64,000 nucleotides of DNA, taken from assembly GCA_019637295.1 (NCBI GenBank), contig JAHBVX010000003.1:62001-126000 (forward strand), written 5' to 3'. The translations under genes were made by a program, and so were the position numbers. Positions 44,252-54,283 of the stretch are shown here, in pieces. Under the pieces are notes generated by a model. The model was not told where the DNA came from. It saw only the letters and a program-made list of their open reading frames with translations, and ran no database searches. Each line of letters starts with the position of its first letter. Positions within the stretch are counted from its first letter, which is position 1. The stretch is from Polyangiaceae bacterium (GTDB taxonomy: Bacteria > Myxococcota_A > Polyangia > Polyangiales > Polyangiaceae).

Positions 44252-44341
44252 CGAGCCGCTCCTGGGCGGCACGGGGACCCTACCACGCCGGGCAGCGGGT
44301 CGAGCCTTGCGGCGCGCGCCGCCCCGCGGTTCGATGGTCCC

Positions 44342-44977
44342 ATGTCGAAGAGCGGGGTCCCGGACTGGTTTGGCAAGGACGACCCTCCGCCGGAGCCGCC
44401 GCGGCGGTCCGGGTCGAAGGCCGCTCCGCTGGCGGCAGCCCTCGTGATGCTCGTGGCAGGGGCCGGGGCCGGCGTCTGGATGACCCTCCGCGTCCCCGTG
44501 CAGGCCGAGGTGGCCGCGGCGACGGAACCTGACCCCCAGCCCGCGGCGCCGCCGGAGCCGCTGCTCGAGGAGGAACGAGCCGTCCCGGAGCTCGAAGCGA
44601 TACCGCCCAGCGCGCTCGACACCGACGCCGACGCTGTCGCCGCAGCCGAAGGCGACGCGACGACCGAGGACGAGAATCCAGGCGAGCGAGCGGAGCGAGA
44701 CTCCGCCTCCGTGCTGCGGGTCGTGCAGTCGCTGCGCGCCGAGACCCGGCGCTGCTACGCGCGTGAGCTTCCGAAGCAACCCGACGCCCGGGGACGGGTC
44801 GACGCCACGTTCACTATCGAGCGCAGCGGGCGAGTATCCAAGGTGACCACGTCGCAGTCAGCGACGCTCCCGCCGGCTGTCTCCGCCTGTGTCGCTGGGG
44901 TGCTGCGCCAGGCTCGCTTCGAGCCCGCCGGTGACACCGCGACCGTCAAGATGCCCTTCGTGTTCCAAGCGCAGTGA
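44342..44977 (+). CDS. Membrane-anchored protein with AgmX/PglI (TonB-like) C-terminal domain
   Basis: A short Pro-rich cytoplasmic start (PDWFGKDDPPPEPPRR) is followed by a membrane helix at 28-47, an acidic linker and a C-terminal domain of about 75 residues with TRRCYARELPKQPDARGRVDATF and AVSACVAGVLRQARF. The two cysteines and the G-V-V pattern match the AgmX/PglI C-terminal family, a TonB-like module that reaches into the periplasm. It matches the part missing from the zinc-ribbon/GYF protein at 4444. It is 85 bp upstream of the next kinase gene and may be cotranscribed with it. Confidence 0.78.
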   Translation: MSKSGVPDWFGKDDPPPEPPRRSGSKAAPLAAALVMLVAGAGAGVWMTLRVPVQAEVAAATEPDPQPAAPPEPLLEEERAVPELEAIPPSALDTDADAVAAAEGDATTEDENPGERAERDSASVLRVVQSLRAETRRCYARELPKQPDARGRVDATFTIERSGRVSKVTTSQSATLPPAVSACVAGVLRQARFEPAGDTATVKMPFVFQAQ

Positions 44978-45062
44978 CCCCCTCGGCCCGGCGAGACCCG
45001 CCCGTTTGCGGCCTTTACACGCCAACTTGAGCCGGATCGCCAGGCGGAGCTACCATCTAGCC

Positions 45063-46726
45063 GTGGGTTCGGAGTCCCTCCCTGGCAGCGTCGAAGGCCG
45101 CTACGCGTTCTACGATCGCATCGCGTCGGGCGGGATGGCGACCATTCACCTCGGGCGGATGCTGAGCCAGGTGGGGTTCGCCAAGGTGGTCGCCATCAAG
45201 CGCCTTCATCCGCACCTGGCGTCGGATCCCGATTTTTTGGCCATGTTCCTGGACGAAGCGCGCATGGCCGCGCGCATCAGCCACCCCAACGTGGTCTCGA
45301 CGCTGGACATCGTCTCTGACGAGAGCCCGCCGTTCCTCGTCATGGACTACGTGGACGGGGACTCGCTGTCGCACCTGATCAAAGCCACGCGCAAGCAAGC
45401 GGGCCTGGTGGAGCCGGCGATCGCGAGCGCGATCCTGAGCGGAGCCCTGTACGGGCTGCACGCCGCGCACAACGCGACGGACGAGCGCGGCGAGCTGCTC
45501 GAGATCGTCCATCGCGACGTCTCGCCTCAGAACATCCTGGTCGGACGCGACGGCGTGCCGCGCGTGCTCGACTTCGGCGTGGCCAAAGCAGCCCGGCGCA
45601 TCGCGTCGACGGAGGCGGGTCGCACCAAGGGCAAGTTCTCTTACATGGCACCCGAGCAGGTGCGCAACGAGACCGTCGACGCGCGCGCCGATGTGTTCGC
45701 GGCCGGGGTGTGTCTGTGGGAGACGCTGACGGGACGCTTGCTGTTCGCGGCAGACGATCCAGCGGGCACCATCACCCGTCTGCTCGAGCTGCAGATCCCG
45801 CCCCCGAGCAGCCTCGCGCCGGACGTGTCACCGGCCCTCGACGCGGTCGCGATGAAGGCGCTCGAGCGCGATCCCGCGCGCCGCTACGGCTCGGCTCGCG
45901 AGATGGCCATGGCGCTGGAAGACGCGGAGGCTCCCGCCATCCCGCGCAAGGTGGGCGCGTGGGTTCAGCACCACGCTGGCGGAATGCTGGATCATCGCAC
46001 CGCGCGGCTCGCGCAGCTCGGCAGCGGCGTGTCCGACGTCAACGTGAAGGTCCTGCGCTCGCAGCTCGTGGACGGTGCACCCGCAGTGAACGCGCGCTCG
46101 GCAACCCCGACGAGACCCGAGCCCGTCGCCGAAGCGGACGACCCCCCGACCCAGATCTCGGAGCCCTCGGAGATCAGCGTGCACCCGGACCTGGCGGTGG
46201 CCCACGAGCCGGCCGATTCGTCGGCGAGCGCGCAGACCTCCAACGTGTCACAGGTGCTCGCGGTCTCGCACACGGATCCGCCGCACACTCGCTCGCCCGC
46301 GCGCAGCATGCCGCTCGGCGCCATCGCTGCCGTCGTCGCGATGTTGGCGCTCGCCAGCATCGCGCTGTTGATCCTCACCCTGCGCGGCCGCGGCAGCGAC
46401 GCCGCCAGCAGCGCCGCGGCTGGCGCCGTGTCGACAGTGAGCCTCCCCGAGCCGAGCGCGACGCTGAGCGACGCCGCGGTGGACGAACCCGCCAAGAGCG
46501 AGGATGATGCCGTCGCTCCCGCCCTCGCCCAGTCGGGGCTCAGGGCACCGATCGTCCCCTCTGCTGCGCCTGCGCCTGCGCCTGCGCCCGCGCCCGCACC
46601 GGCGCCAACGACAACGACCAAAGCCCCCCCTCAGCCGCCCCCGAACTCGTGGTCCCCACCGAAGGACTGCAACCCGCCCTACGTCATCGACGAGCAGGGC
46701 ATCAAACGCTTCAAGAGGCACTGCCT

Positions 46727-46730
<4 letters not shown>
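45063..46730 (+). CDS. Transmembrane Ser/Thr protein kinase with HRDVSPQN catalytic loop
   Basis: The kinase has ASGGMATIH, K46, a catalytic loop HRDVSPQN in which S154 replaces the usual lysine, DFG at 170-172 and KFSYMAPEQ. The Lys-to-Ser change is known in a large bacterial kinase subgroup and does not by itself abolish activity. A membrane helix (AIAAVVAMLALASIALLILTL) lies at about 420-440, and the outer tail has an AP dipeptide run and ends with a conserved-looking DCNPPYVIDEQGIKRFKRHC peptide. The TGA stop overlaps the next gene's GTG (46727-46730). The start is GTG 45063. Confidence 0.9.
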
Positions 46731-47578
<848 letters not shown>

Positions 47579-47581
47579 GCT

Positions 47582-48730
47582 TCAGCTGCAGGTCGTGACG
47601 ACCTCGAACGGCAGCGGCGACGTGAGCGCGGCGCACGCGGCCGGGCAGAGCACCATGACGTCGGCGACTCTGAACCAGTGCTGGACCGAGCTCGGGGTGC
47701 AGGCCGCGAGGTCCTGCACCTGGCCGTAGGGCTGTCCCGCGCTGGCGGCGGGCCGCAGCTGGACCTGACCCCCGGCAGCGGACGCGGGCACCTCGAAGCG
47801 ACAGCGCGCCGACGCTCGCGTGAGCGCCGCGAGCACCGTCGCCTTGTTGATGCCTGGGATGGGGGCGTTCGTGCCGCCGGACAGCGCTTCCTGGTTCAGG
47901 GAGTCCTGACTCTGGCCCGTCATCGTGATGAACCACGTGAGCACGTAGGGTTCCCCCACGAGCGCAGCGGCGGTGACGTCCTGGTTGGCCTTCTGGCAGT
48001 TCTCGCTGGACTGATTCGTCCAGTTGGTGATCACCACGACGCTAGTCTGCATGGCACCGCTCGTGGCCTGCGTCTTGGAGTACTGGGTCGCGCCCAGGAG
48101 CGCGCCCTGCATGAACAGCGGCAGCAGCGTCGACGGCGTCGCCGAGTTCAGCTGACTCTGGATCGCGCCGAATCCGCCCGGCAGCTGGGTCATGGGCACA
48201 TCCGGCGAGGAGTAGCCGTTGCCCGAGCAGGACTGACCGAGCCCGAGCGGCGGCGGCCCGAGCTGAAACGCCATGCGGGTTCCGGCGCTCGTGGGCAGCG
48301 CCGAGAAATCCTGGAGCGCATCCGCCGAGTAAGCGAAGCGCTGGTTCTGAAACATGGAGTTCGTGCGATCGAGCACCACGTACAGTCCGAGGGGTAGCGG
48401 CGCGGCGAGCGTGGTGCCCGGGCTGCACGAGCCGCCGTCGGCGCCGGCGGCTCCAGCGCTCCCGCCTCCACCGTCGGCGGGGAGTCCGCCGCTGCCGCCC
48501 GCGGCTCCGCCCACGCCGCCGGTGGCGACCCCGCCGCTCCCTGCGCCGCCAAGCCCGCCGTCCACGGACGCGCCGCCCGTTCCCCCGCCTCCGCTGCCCC
48601 CAGCGCTCGCGCCACCGACGCTGCTGCCCCCCAGCAGCTCGTCATCGGGAGGAGCGAGCAGGGAGCAGCCCGCGCTCGCCGTAAGACCCACGACTGCCGC
48701 GACACCCAACGAGCCCGCTGCCGACCGCAC
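47582..48730 (-). CDS. von Willebrand factor A-like lipoprotein (copy 1)
   Basis: A lipobox (LTASAGC) is followed by SLLAPPDDELLGG, a Gly/Ala/Ser linker of about 70 residues and a domain starting LYVVLDRTNSM, which has the DxTxS form of a MIDAS metal site, with VVVITNW as the next strand. The C-terminus keeps cysteines in SARCRFE, LCPAAC and VTTCS. VWA-type domains bind ligands through the metal. It is a tandem paralogue of the gene at 48779. The GTG start at 48730 gives a good signal peptide. It converges with the kinase-partner gene, 3 bp apart. Confidence 0.75.
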   Translation of the reverse strand: MRSAAGSLGVAAVVGLTASAGCSLLAPPDDELLGGSSVGGASAGGSGGGGTGGASVDGGLGGAGSGGVATGGVGGAAGGSGGLPADGGGGSAGAAGADGGSCSPGTTLAAPLPLGLYVVLDRTNSMFQNQRFAYSADALQDFSALPTSAGTRMAFQLGPPPLGLGQSCSGNGYSSPDVPMTQLPGGFGAIQSQLNSATPSTLLPLFMQGALLGATQYSKTQATSGAMQTSVVVITNWTNQSSENCQKANQDVTAAALVGEPYVLTWFITMTGQSQDSLNQEALSGGTNAPIPGINKATVLAALTRASARCRFEVPASAAGGQVQLRPAASAGQPYGQVQDLAACTPSSVQHWFRVADVMVLCPAACAALTSPLPFEVVTTCS

Positions 48731-48778
48731 GGGGCTACCCTACCATACGCCAAGAGCGACGCTCACGAGGACGCCGAG

Positions 48779-49924
48779 TCAGTTGCAGGTGGTCGTGATC
48801 TGGTAGGCGTCGGTGGGACCCGATTCCACGCACGCCGCCGGGCACAGCACCAGCGCATCAGGCGCGAGATACCAGTGCTCCTCGGAGTTGTTGGTGCACG
48901 CACTCAGACCCGCGAGCTGCGTGAACGCCTTGCCGTTGGGCGCAGTTCGCGCCAGCTGATACTGTCCACCCGTGGTGTCGGCCGGGCGCTCCAGGCGACA
49001 GCGCGCGGAGGCCAGCGTGAGACGGTCGCGCACCGCCGCCGAGCCTGTGGCGATGATCGGGGTGCCGGTCTGACCGCTGGTGCCGACCGACAGCAAGGCG
49101 TTGCGGCTATTGGGGTCCATCGCGATGACCCAGGTGAGCACGTAGGGATCCGTCGACATCGCCGCCGCGGCGATGCCACCGAGTACCTGCGGCGTCTTGT
49201 CGCAGGGCTCGGTGGACTGGGCGTTCCAGTCGGTGATCAGCACCAGGCTCGCCTGCTCCGAGCTGGCGGCGGCGTGGGCCTTGGCGTACTGGGTGCCGCC
49301 GTTGAGCACGCCCTCCATCTGCGCGTTGATCGCCTGAGCCGCGCTGGCGAGCGCCGCGCTGATCGCCGACGCGTGCCCCGGCAGCGCGCCCATGGCCACC
49401 GCAGGCGACGAGTAGCCCGCGCCGGCGCAGCTCTGCTGCCCGCTGAGGGGCGGCGTGGTCTGGGTCGCCAGCTGCGTGCCCGCCGCGGCGGGCAGCTGCA
49501 TGAAGTCAGCGATGCCCTGGCTGCTGAAGGCGTAGCGCCCCGCCTGGAACATGCTCGAGGTGCGATCGAGGATGACGTACAGCCCCACCGGCTTCTTCAC
49601 CGCGGCCGTCGCGCCGGGCGTGCAGGACGCGCCGCCGGACCCGCCCGCGCCCGCGCTTGCGTCGGCGCCGCCGTCGACGCCACCCATCCCGCCGGTCGCT
49701 CCGCCCGTGCCGCCGGTCGCTCCTCCCGTGCCGCCGGTCGCTCCTCCCGTGCCGCCCGCGGCGCCGTTGCCCCCGGAGCCGCCGGCGCTGACGCCGCCGG
49801 CGGCGGCCGCGCCGCCTGGGCCCCCGAGCAGCTCGTCATCCGAGGGCGCGAGCAGCGAGCAGCCGAGCGCGGCCGACAGCGCGAGCACGCCCAGGGTGCT
49901 GGTCTGCACGACGGCGCTGCCCAT
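48779..49924 (-). CDS. von Willebrand factor A-like lipoprotein (copy 2)
   Basis: Same architecture as its neighbour: lipobox ALSAALGC followed by SLLAPSDDELLGG, a Gly-rich linker with a 21-bp repeat, then LYVILDRTSSM (MIDAS-like DxTxS), LVLITDW and a C-terminus with SARCRLE, LCPAAC and ITTTCN. The two proteins are clearly paralogues by local duplication, with the linker the most different part. ATG 49924 is chosen over an upstream start because it gives a normal signal peptide. Ligand is unknown; adhesion or matrix binding is plausible. Confidence 0.75.
   Translation of the reverse strand: MGSAVVQTSTLGVLALSAALGCSLLAPSDDELLGGPGGAAAAGGVSAGGSGGNGAAGGTGGATGGTGGATGGTGGATGGMGGVDGGADASAGAGGSGGASCTPGATAAVKKPVGLYVILDRTSSMFQAGRYAFSSQGIADFMQLPAAAGTQLATQTTPPLSGQQSCAGAGYSSPAVAMGALPGHASAISAALASAAQAINAQMEGVLNGGTQYAKAHAAASSEQASLVLITDWNAQSTEPCDKTPQVLGGIAAAAMSTDPYVLTWVIAMDPNSRNALLSVGTSGQTGTPIIATGSAAVRDRLTLASARCRLERPADTTGGQYQLARTAPNGKAFTQLAGLSACTNNSEEHWYLAPDALVLCPAACVESGPTDAYQITTTCN
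49690..49757. repeat. 21-bp tandem repeat coding GGTGGAT in the vWA-like linker
   Basis: About three copies of a 21-bp unit (plus strand, CGCCGGTCGCTCCTCCCGTG-like) encode the seven-residue repeat GGTGGAT. The period is a multiple of three, so copy number changes preserve frame. Confidence 0.8.
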
Positions 49925-49954
49925 GGCAGCCCGACGATAGCACACCGCCCCCGC

Positions 49955-50743
49955 TCAGCGTCCGCGAAACTCCGGCCCACGGCCCGCGCCGAAGGCGGCG
50001 ACGGCCTCGGCGAGATCGGCGGTCGTGAAGTCGATGGCCTGCGCGCGCGCCTCGCGCTCGAGGGCCCCGCCGAGCTCCCGTCGCAGCGCGTCCGACAGCG
50101 TGGCCTTGGTCTGCTGAACGGCGATGGGCGCGGCGCTGGCGATGGCCTCGGCTGTCTCGGCCGCGAGCGCGTCGAGACCGTCGCGCTCGACCGCGCGGCT
50201 GACGAGGCCGATGCGCTCCGCTTCGTCGCCGGTGAGCAGACGGCCGCTGAGAAGCAGCTCCGTCGCCCGCGATGGACCGACCACATGCGGCAAGAGCGCA
50301 GTGCAACCCATGCCCGGGTGCAGCCCCACCCGCACGAAGTTCGCCCCCAGCTTGGCCTCGCGCGCGGCCAGGCGCACGTCGCACGCCAGCGCAAAGCACA
50401 GTCCAGCGCCCACAGTGGCGCCGTGCAGCACCGCGATGCTCGGCACCCGCAGCGCTTGAATCGACAGGTAGCTCGCGTAAAAGCGCAGCATCGCCACCCG
50501 ATTGTCCTCCGGGCTGCGCCGAGAGGCCGCGTCGATGAACGAGAAGTCTCCGCCCGCGCAGAACGCGCGGCCGCTGCCACGCACGAGCACGACCCGAGTC
50601 GTGGTGTCCTCGTTCACGCTCTGCACCGCGCGCTCGACCGCGAGGCCCATGTCGGCGGTCATGGCGTTGTGCTTGTCTGGACGATTGAGGACGATCTCGG
50701 CGATGCGCCCGAGCCGGAGGATGACGGAGCTCGACTCGGTCAT
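49955..50743 (-). CDS. Enoyl-CoA hydratase/isomerase family protein
   Basis: The crotonase fold is evident from IVLNRPDKHNAM, the oxyanion segment FCAGGDFS and the HGATVGAGLCFALACD helix. The second catalytic glutamate expected after GL.P is absent: the sequence reads GLHPGMGCT, a variant seen in part of the family, so it may catalyse a reaction other than simple hydration. ATG 50743 gives 262 residues. It lies 5 bp downstream of the lipase gene on the same strand; together they could release and process fatty acids. Confidence 0.87.
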   Translation of the reverse strand: MTESSSVILRLGRIAEIVLNRPDKHNAMTADMGLAVERAVQSVNEDTTTRVVLVRGSGRAFCAGGDFSFIDAASRRSPEDNRVAMLRFYASYLSIQALRVPSIAVLHGATVGAGLCFALACDVRLAAREAKLGANFVRVGLHPGMGCTALLPHVVGPSRATELLLSGRLLTGDEAERIGLVSRAVERDGLDALAAETAEAIASAAPIAVQQTKATLSDALRRELGGALEREARAQAIDFTTADLAEAVAAFGAGRGPEFRGR

Positions 50744-50748
50744 GCGCG

Positions 50749-51855
50749 TCAGAACGCTTTCTGCCTCAGGAAGGCGACCAGGCTCGCGTAGAACTCGAGA
50801 TGGTCGAAGGAGTTCGTGAGCCCGGGCTTGTCGCCGAACAGGTGACCGACCTCGTCCAGGTGATCCGCCGGGACGCAGCCGAGGAACGTACCCCATTTGG
50901 CGTCTTGCACGCGCACCAAGCCGTCGTTCGGATACGGATCCGTCAGCCCCCCGTCCAGGTACGTCTCGGTGGCCACCAGCAGCGCGTCCGTCGCGTCCGT
51001 CACGAGCTTGTACTTGCTCACGAAGCTCGGAGCATTGGCCACGTTGCAGTGGCTGCCGCCCAGGTGGTACCCCGTGCGCCCGGTGATCGAGTAGTACTCC
51101 ACGGACGGGGAGTCGGTGTACTTGGCGTTGAACGCGGTGATCCCGGGCTTGGAGAACAGCTTCAGCGGCGCCATCACGGAGGTGTCCTCGCCCACCGCGT
51201 CGTAGAGCGGCGCGCCCACGAGCTTTACGACAGCATCCAGGACGTCCTGGAGCGCGGGGCTCTGCACCAGCTTCAGGACCAAGTCCGCCACCGGAGTGCC
51301 CCCGTGAGGCGTCGCGATGGTCGTGACCGAGGCGACGAGATCCGGGCGCTCGTGCGCCACGACTCGGACGTCGAGCCCGCCCTGGGAGTGGCCGACCAGG
51401 TTCACCTTGGCGTAGCCCGTCGCCATGCGGATCTGCTCGATGCGCTCGATGAGCTGCGCCCCGCGCACGCTGGAGTCGTTGAAGGGATCCACCGCCGGCG
51501 TGAACACCAAGGTCTCCCCCTGGGACGCGAGGTGCTCGCGCACTTTGTAGAAGTAGGTCGCGAACTCGGCGCCGGCGAACTGCTCGAAGCCGAAGAAGCC
51601 ATGGCACAGCACGATGGGGTACGGCGGTCCGAGGCCGGGGGTCGGCGCGTCGGCCTCGACGGCGGCGTCTGCGCCAGTGTGACCGCCGGCCGCGGAACCA
51701 CCGCTGCCCGCGGCGGCCTCGGCGCCTGCCTCAGGCGTGGCGTCGGCGACGGCGCCGGGCGGCGCGCTGGCCGAATCCTCGCCGCCGCAGGCCGCAGCCC
51801 ACCCGAGCGCCAACAGGGCGACTTGCGCGCGCAGCGGAGCGATGCGACGGGCCAC
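50749..51855 (-). CDS. Triacylglycerol lipase-like alpha/beta hydrolase, lipoprotein
   Basis: A leader ending LGWAAAC gives a lipid-anchored protein with a Gly/Ala linker. The hydrolase domain has the oxyanion segment PIVLCHGFFGF, the nucleophile motif GHSQGG, TTIATPHGGTP, and the likely Asp and His in NDGLVRV and DEVGHLFG, as in family I lipases. It should split esters of long-chain fatty acids outside the cytoplasm. Two cysteines in the C-terminal part (HCNV, GCVP) could form the disulfide typical of Pseudomonas lipases. No foldase gene is beside it. It lies just upstream of the enoyl-CoA hydratase-like gene. Confidence 0.87.
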   Translation of the reverse strand: MARRIAPLRAQVALLALGWAAACGGEDSASAPPGAVADATPEAGAEAAAGSGGSAAGGHTGADAAVEADAPTPGLGPPYPIVLCHGFFGFEQFAGAEFATYFYKVREHLASQGETLVFTPAVDPFNDSSVRGAQLIERIEQIRMATGYAKVNLVGHSQGGLDVRVVAHERPDLVASVTTIATPHGGTPVADLVLKLVQSPALQDVLDAVVKLVGAPLYDAVGEDTSVMAPLKLFSKPGITAFNAKYTDSPSVEYYSITGRTGYHLGGSHCNVANAPSFVSKYKLVTDATDALLVATETYLDGGLTDPYPNDGLVRVQDAKWGTFLGCVPADHLDEVGHLFGDKPGLTNSFDHLEFYASLVAFLRQKAF

Positions 51856-51943
51856 TTCCCTGGACGGTGACCTCGCCGCCTGCGGACGTCAAACGCCGTG
51901 CGCCCGGCGCCGACTCCGCGCTATGACGGGAGCCGCCACCAGC

Positions 51944-52462
51944 ATGACGGAGACCCTGGAGCAAGTTGGCCCGCGCCTGCCCGCCCTCGCGCGAGCCGCC
52001 ATCGTCGCCGCCCTGCAGGGACGCGCGCTCGACCCCACGGGCGCCGGGCCCGCCGCCCCCGCGTTCGTAACGCTGCGGCGCGCGGACGGCACTCTTCGCG
52101 GCTGCATCGGCAGCCTCGCTCCGGGCGAGCCGAGCCTCACGCGCGAGGTCGCGCGGGTCGCGGTGCTCGCCGCCACGCAGGATCCCCGCTTCCCGCCCCT
52201 GTCCGCCGACGAGCTCCCCGGCACGAGCATCGAGGTCAGCGTGCTGCTGCCCGAGCAGCCGATCCGGGGCGTGGAGCAGCTCGATCCGGCACGCTTCGGC
52301 GTGATCGTCCGTGACGACGCCGGTCGCCGCGGCGTGCTCCTGCCCGAGGTGCCCGGCATCGACAGCCCGCACCAGCAGCTGCAGGTAGCGCGCCGCAAGG
52401 CGGGCATCGACGAGCACGCACCCGTCCAGCTCAGCCGCTTCGCGGTGCGCAAGTTCCGCTGA
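51944..52462 (+). CDS. AMMECR1-domain protein
   Basis: The domain motif LRGCIGSLAPGEPS is followed by the ATQDPRFPPLSADELPGTSIEVSVL segment and the C-terminal LQVARRKAGI.....QLSRFAVRKF, which fit AMMECR1 from start to end. The family's biochemical role is not established; in archaea and bacteria it is often next to MEMO and radical SAM genes, which are absent here. I chose ATG 51944 because GGGAG lies 11 bases upstream; ATG 51923 is also in frame. It precedes the sulfate transport genes by 73 bp. Confidence 0.85.
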   Translation: MTETLEQVGPRLPALARAAIVAALQGRALDPTGAGPAAPAFVTLRRADGTLRGCIGSLAPGEPSLTREVARVAVLAATQDPRFPPLSADELPGTSIEVSVLLPEQPIRGVEQLDPARFGVIVRDDAGRRGVLLPEVPGIDSPHQQLQVARRKAGIDEHAPVQLSRFAVRKFR

Positions 52463-52523
52463 GGATCCCTACAGTTCTGGCAGAATTCCGCTTGCGGCCC
52501 GGGAAGAGTTCGCCAACGCTCCT

Positions 52524-52535
52524 CCGTTATAACGG
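52524..52535. promoter_or_regulatory. 12-bp perfect palindrome abutting cysU start
   Basis: CCGTTATAACGG is a perfect palindrome directly before the cysU ATG (52536). It contains a TATAAC hexamer that could serve as a -10 box, which would make the transcript nearly leaderless, or it may be an operator. The surrounding sequence has no clear ribosome-binding site. Which of these applies cannot be told from sequence. Confidence 0.45.
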
Positions 52536-53393
52536 ATGACCCCCGAGGCCCCTCCCCTGACCGCCCGGCGCCGCGCCACCTGCCGCGGGGTGCTCCCGGG
52601 CTTCGGCCTGAGCCTCGGCTACACCCTCACCTATCTCGGCGTGCTGGTGCTCTTGCCCCTCGGCGCGTTGGTGCTGCGCGCCTCGAGCCTGGGTCCCGCC
52701 GGTATCCTCCGCGCCGCGACGGAGGAGCGCGCCCTGGCGGCCTACGGGCTGAGCTTCGGCGCAGCGCTGGTGGCTGCGCTCGTCAACGCGCTGTTCGGCA
52801 CCCTGGTCGCCTGGGTGCTCATCCGTTACCCCTTCCCCGGCCGCAAGCTGGTCGACGCGATCGTGGATTTGCCCTTCGCGTTACCCACCGCCGTCGCGGG
52901 CATCGCGCTCACCGCCGTGTACGCGCCGACGGGCTGGCTCGGGGCGCCGCTGGCGGGCCTGGGCATCGAGGTGGCGTTCACCCGCGTGGGTGTCGTGTTC
53001 GCGCTCGTGTTCGTCGGCTTGCCGTTCGTCGTGCGCACGGTGCAGCCCGTGCTCGAAGCCCTCGACCCCCACGTCGAGGAGGCCTCCGCGGTGCTGGGAG
53101 CCACCCGGCTGCAGACATTTCGCGCCGTCATCTTCCCCGAGCTCTGGCCGGCCATGCTCACGGGCTTCGCGCTCGCGTTCGCGCGCGGCGTCGGCGAGTA
53201 CGGCTCGGTCGTGTTCATCTCCGGCAACATGCCGCACAGGACCGAGATCGCGCCGCTGCTCATCGTGACCAAGCTCGAGCAGTACGACTACGACGGAGCG
53301 ACCGCCATCGCCACGGTCATGCTGGGCGTCTCCTTCCTCGCGCTCTTGGGCATCAACGCGGCACAGCGGCTGGCGCGGAGGGCGCGGACGTGA
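52536..53393 (+). CDS. cysU: Sulfate/thiosulfate ABC transporter permease CysU
   Basis: The 285-residue protein has six membrane helices and the permease motif near the EAA loop ([31 protein letters not shown]) that docks with the ATPase. The [14 protein letters not shown] segment is characteristic of the sulfate permeases CysU and CysW rather than molybdate permeases. It would form the import channel with CysW. The stop overlaps the cysW GTG start (GTGA at 53390-53393). No sulfate-binding protein gene is found upstream, where the family often has cysP or sbp. Confidence 0.88.
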   Translation: MTPEAPPLTARRRATCRGVLPGFGLSLGYTLTYLGVLVLLPLGALVLRASSLGPAGILRAATEERALAAYGLSFGAALVAALVNALFGTLVAWVLIRYPFPGRKLVDAIVDLPFALPTAVAGIALTAVYAPTGWLGAPLAGLGIEVAFTRVGVVFALVFVGLPFVVRTVQPVLEALDPHVEEASAVLGATRLQTFRAVIFPELWPAMLTGFALAFARGVGEYGSVVFISGNMPHRTEIAPLLIVTKLEQYDYDGATAIATVMLGVSFLALLGINAAQRLARRART

Positions 53394-54283
53394 GCGCGGC
53401 GGTCTCGAGCCTTGGCCGCCGCAGCGTGGGGCAGCGCGTCCAAGACGAACCGCCGGCAGCGCGAGCGGCCTTGATCGCCGTCGCGCTCGCCTTCCTCGGG
53501 CTGTTCTTGGTGCTACCCCTCGCGCTGGTGTTCGTGTCCGCCTTCAGCGAGGGGGTGGGCGCGTTCGTGTCCGCCATCACTCACCCCGACACGCTGAGCG
53601 CCATTCGGCTAACGCTGCTGACCGCCGCCATCGCCGTGCCGCTCAACGTCGTGTTCGGCATCGCCGCCGCCTGGCTCATCTCCAAGTACGAGTTCGCCGG
53701 TAAGAGCGTGCTCCTCTCCCTGATCGACCTGCCCTTCAGCGTCTCGCCGGTGATCTCGGGGCTCCTGTTCGTCCTGCTCTTCGGCGCGCAGAGTCCGCTC
53801 GCCCCGCTGCTCGCGCTGGCGGACGTGCGCGTGATCTTCGCCGTCCCGGGCATCGTGCTCGCCACCACGTTCGTCACCTTCCCGCTGGTGGCGCGCGAAG
53901 TGCTCGCGGTGATGCAGGCGGAGGGCAGCCAGGAAGAGGAAGCCGCGCTGACCATGGGCGCGACCGGTCTGCAGATCTTGTGGCACGTCACCTTGCCCAA
54001 GGTGCGCTGGGGCGTACTCTACGGAGTGATCCTGTGCAACGCCCGCGCCATGGGCGAGTTCGGTGCGGTGAGCGTGGTGTCCGGGCACATCCGCGGCGAG
54101 ACGAACACGCTGCCGCTCCACGTCGAGATCCTGTACAACGAGTACGTGTTCGCAGGCGCCTTCGCCGTCGCGTCGCTGCTCGCGTCCCTCGCCCTCGTCA
54201 CGCTGGTCGCCAAAGAGGTGGTGCAGTGGCGCGCCCGTCGCGGCCGCACGCCGCTTCGCCCCGCGCCGGAGGTGGGCGCGTGA
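53390..54283 (+). CDS. cysW: Sulfate ABC transporter permease CysW
   Basis: Six membrane helices and the docking segment [23 protein letters not shown] are present. [32 protein letters not shown] is the CysW-type signature. It pairs with CysU to form the sulfate channel in the inner membrane. The GTG start overlaps the cysU stop, and the stop overlaps the cysA GTG start at 54280, so all three are translationally coupled. Length (297) is normal. Confidence 0.9.
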   Translation: MSAAVSSLGRRSVGQRVQDEPPAARAALIAVALAFLGLFLVLPLALVFVSAFSEGVGAFVSAITHPDTLSAIRLTLLTAAIAVPLNVVFGIAAAWLISKYEFAGKSVLLSLIDLPFSVSPVISGLLFVLLFGAQSPLAPLLALADVRVIFAVPGIVLATTFVTFPLVAREVLAVMQAEGSQEEEAALTMGATGLQILWHVTLPKVRWGVLYGVILCNARAMGEFGAVSVVSGHIRGETNTLPLHVEILYNEYVFAGAFAVASLLASLALVTLVAKEVVQWRARRGRTPLRPAPEVGA

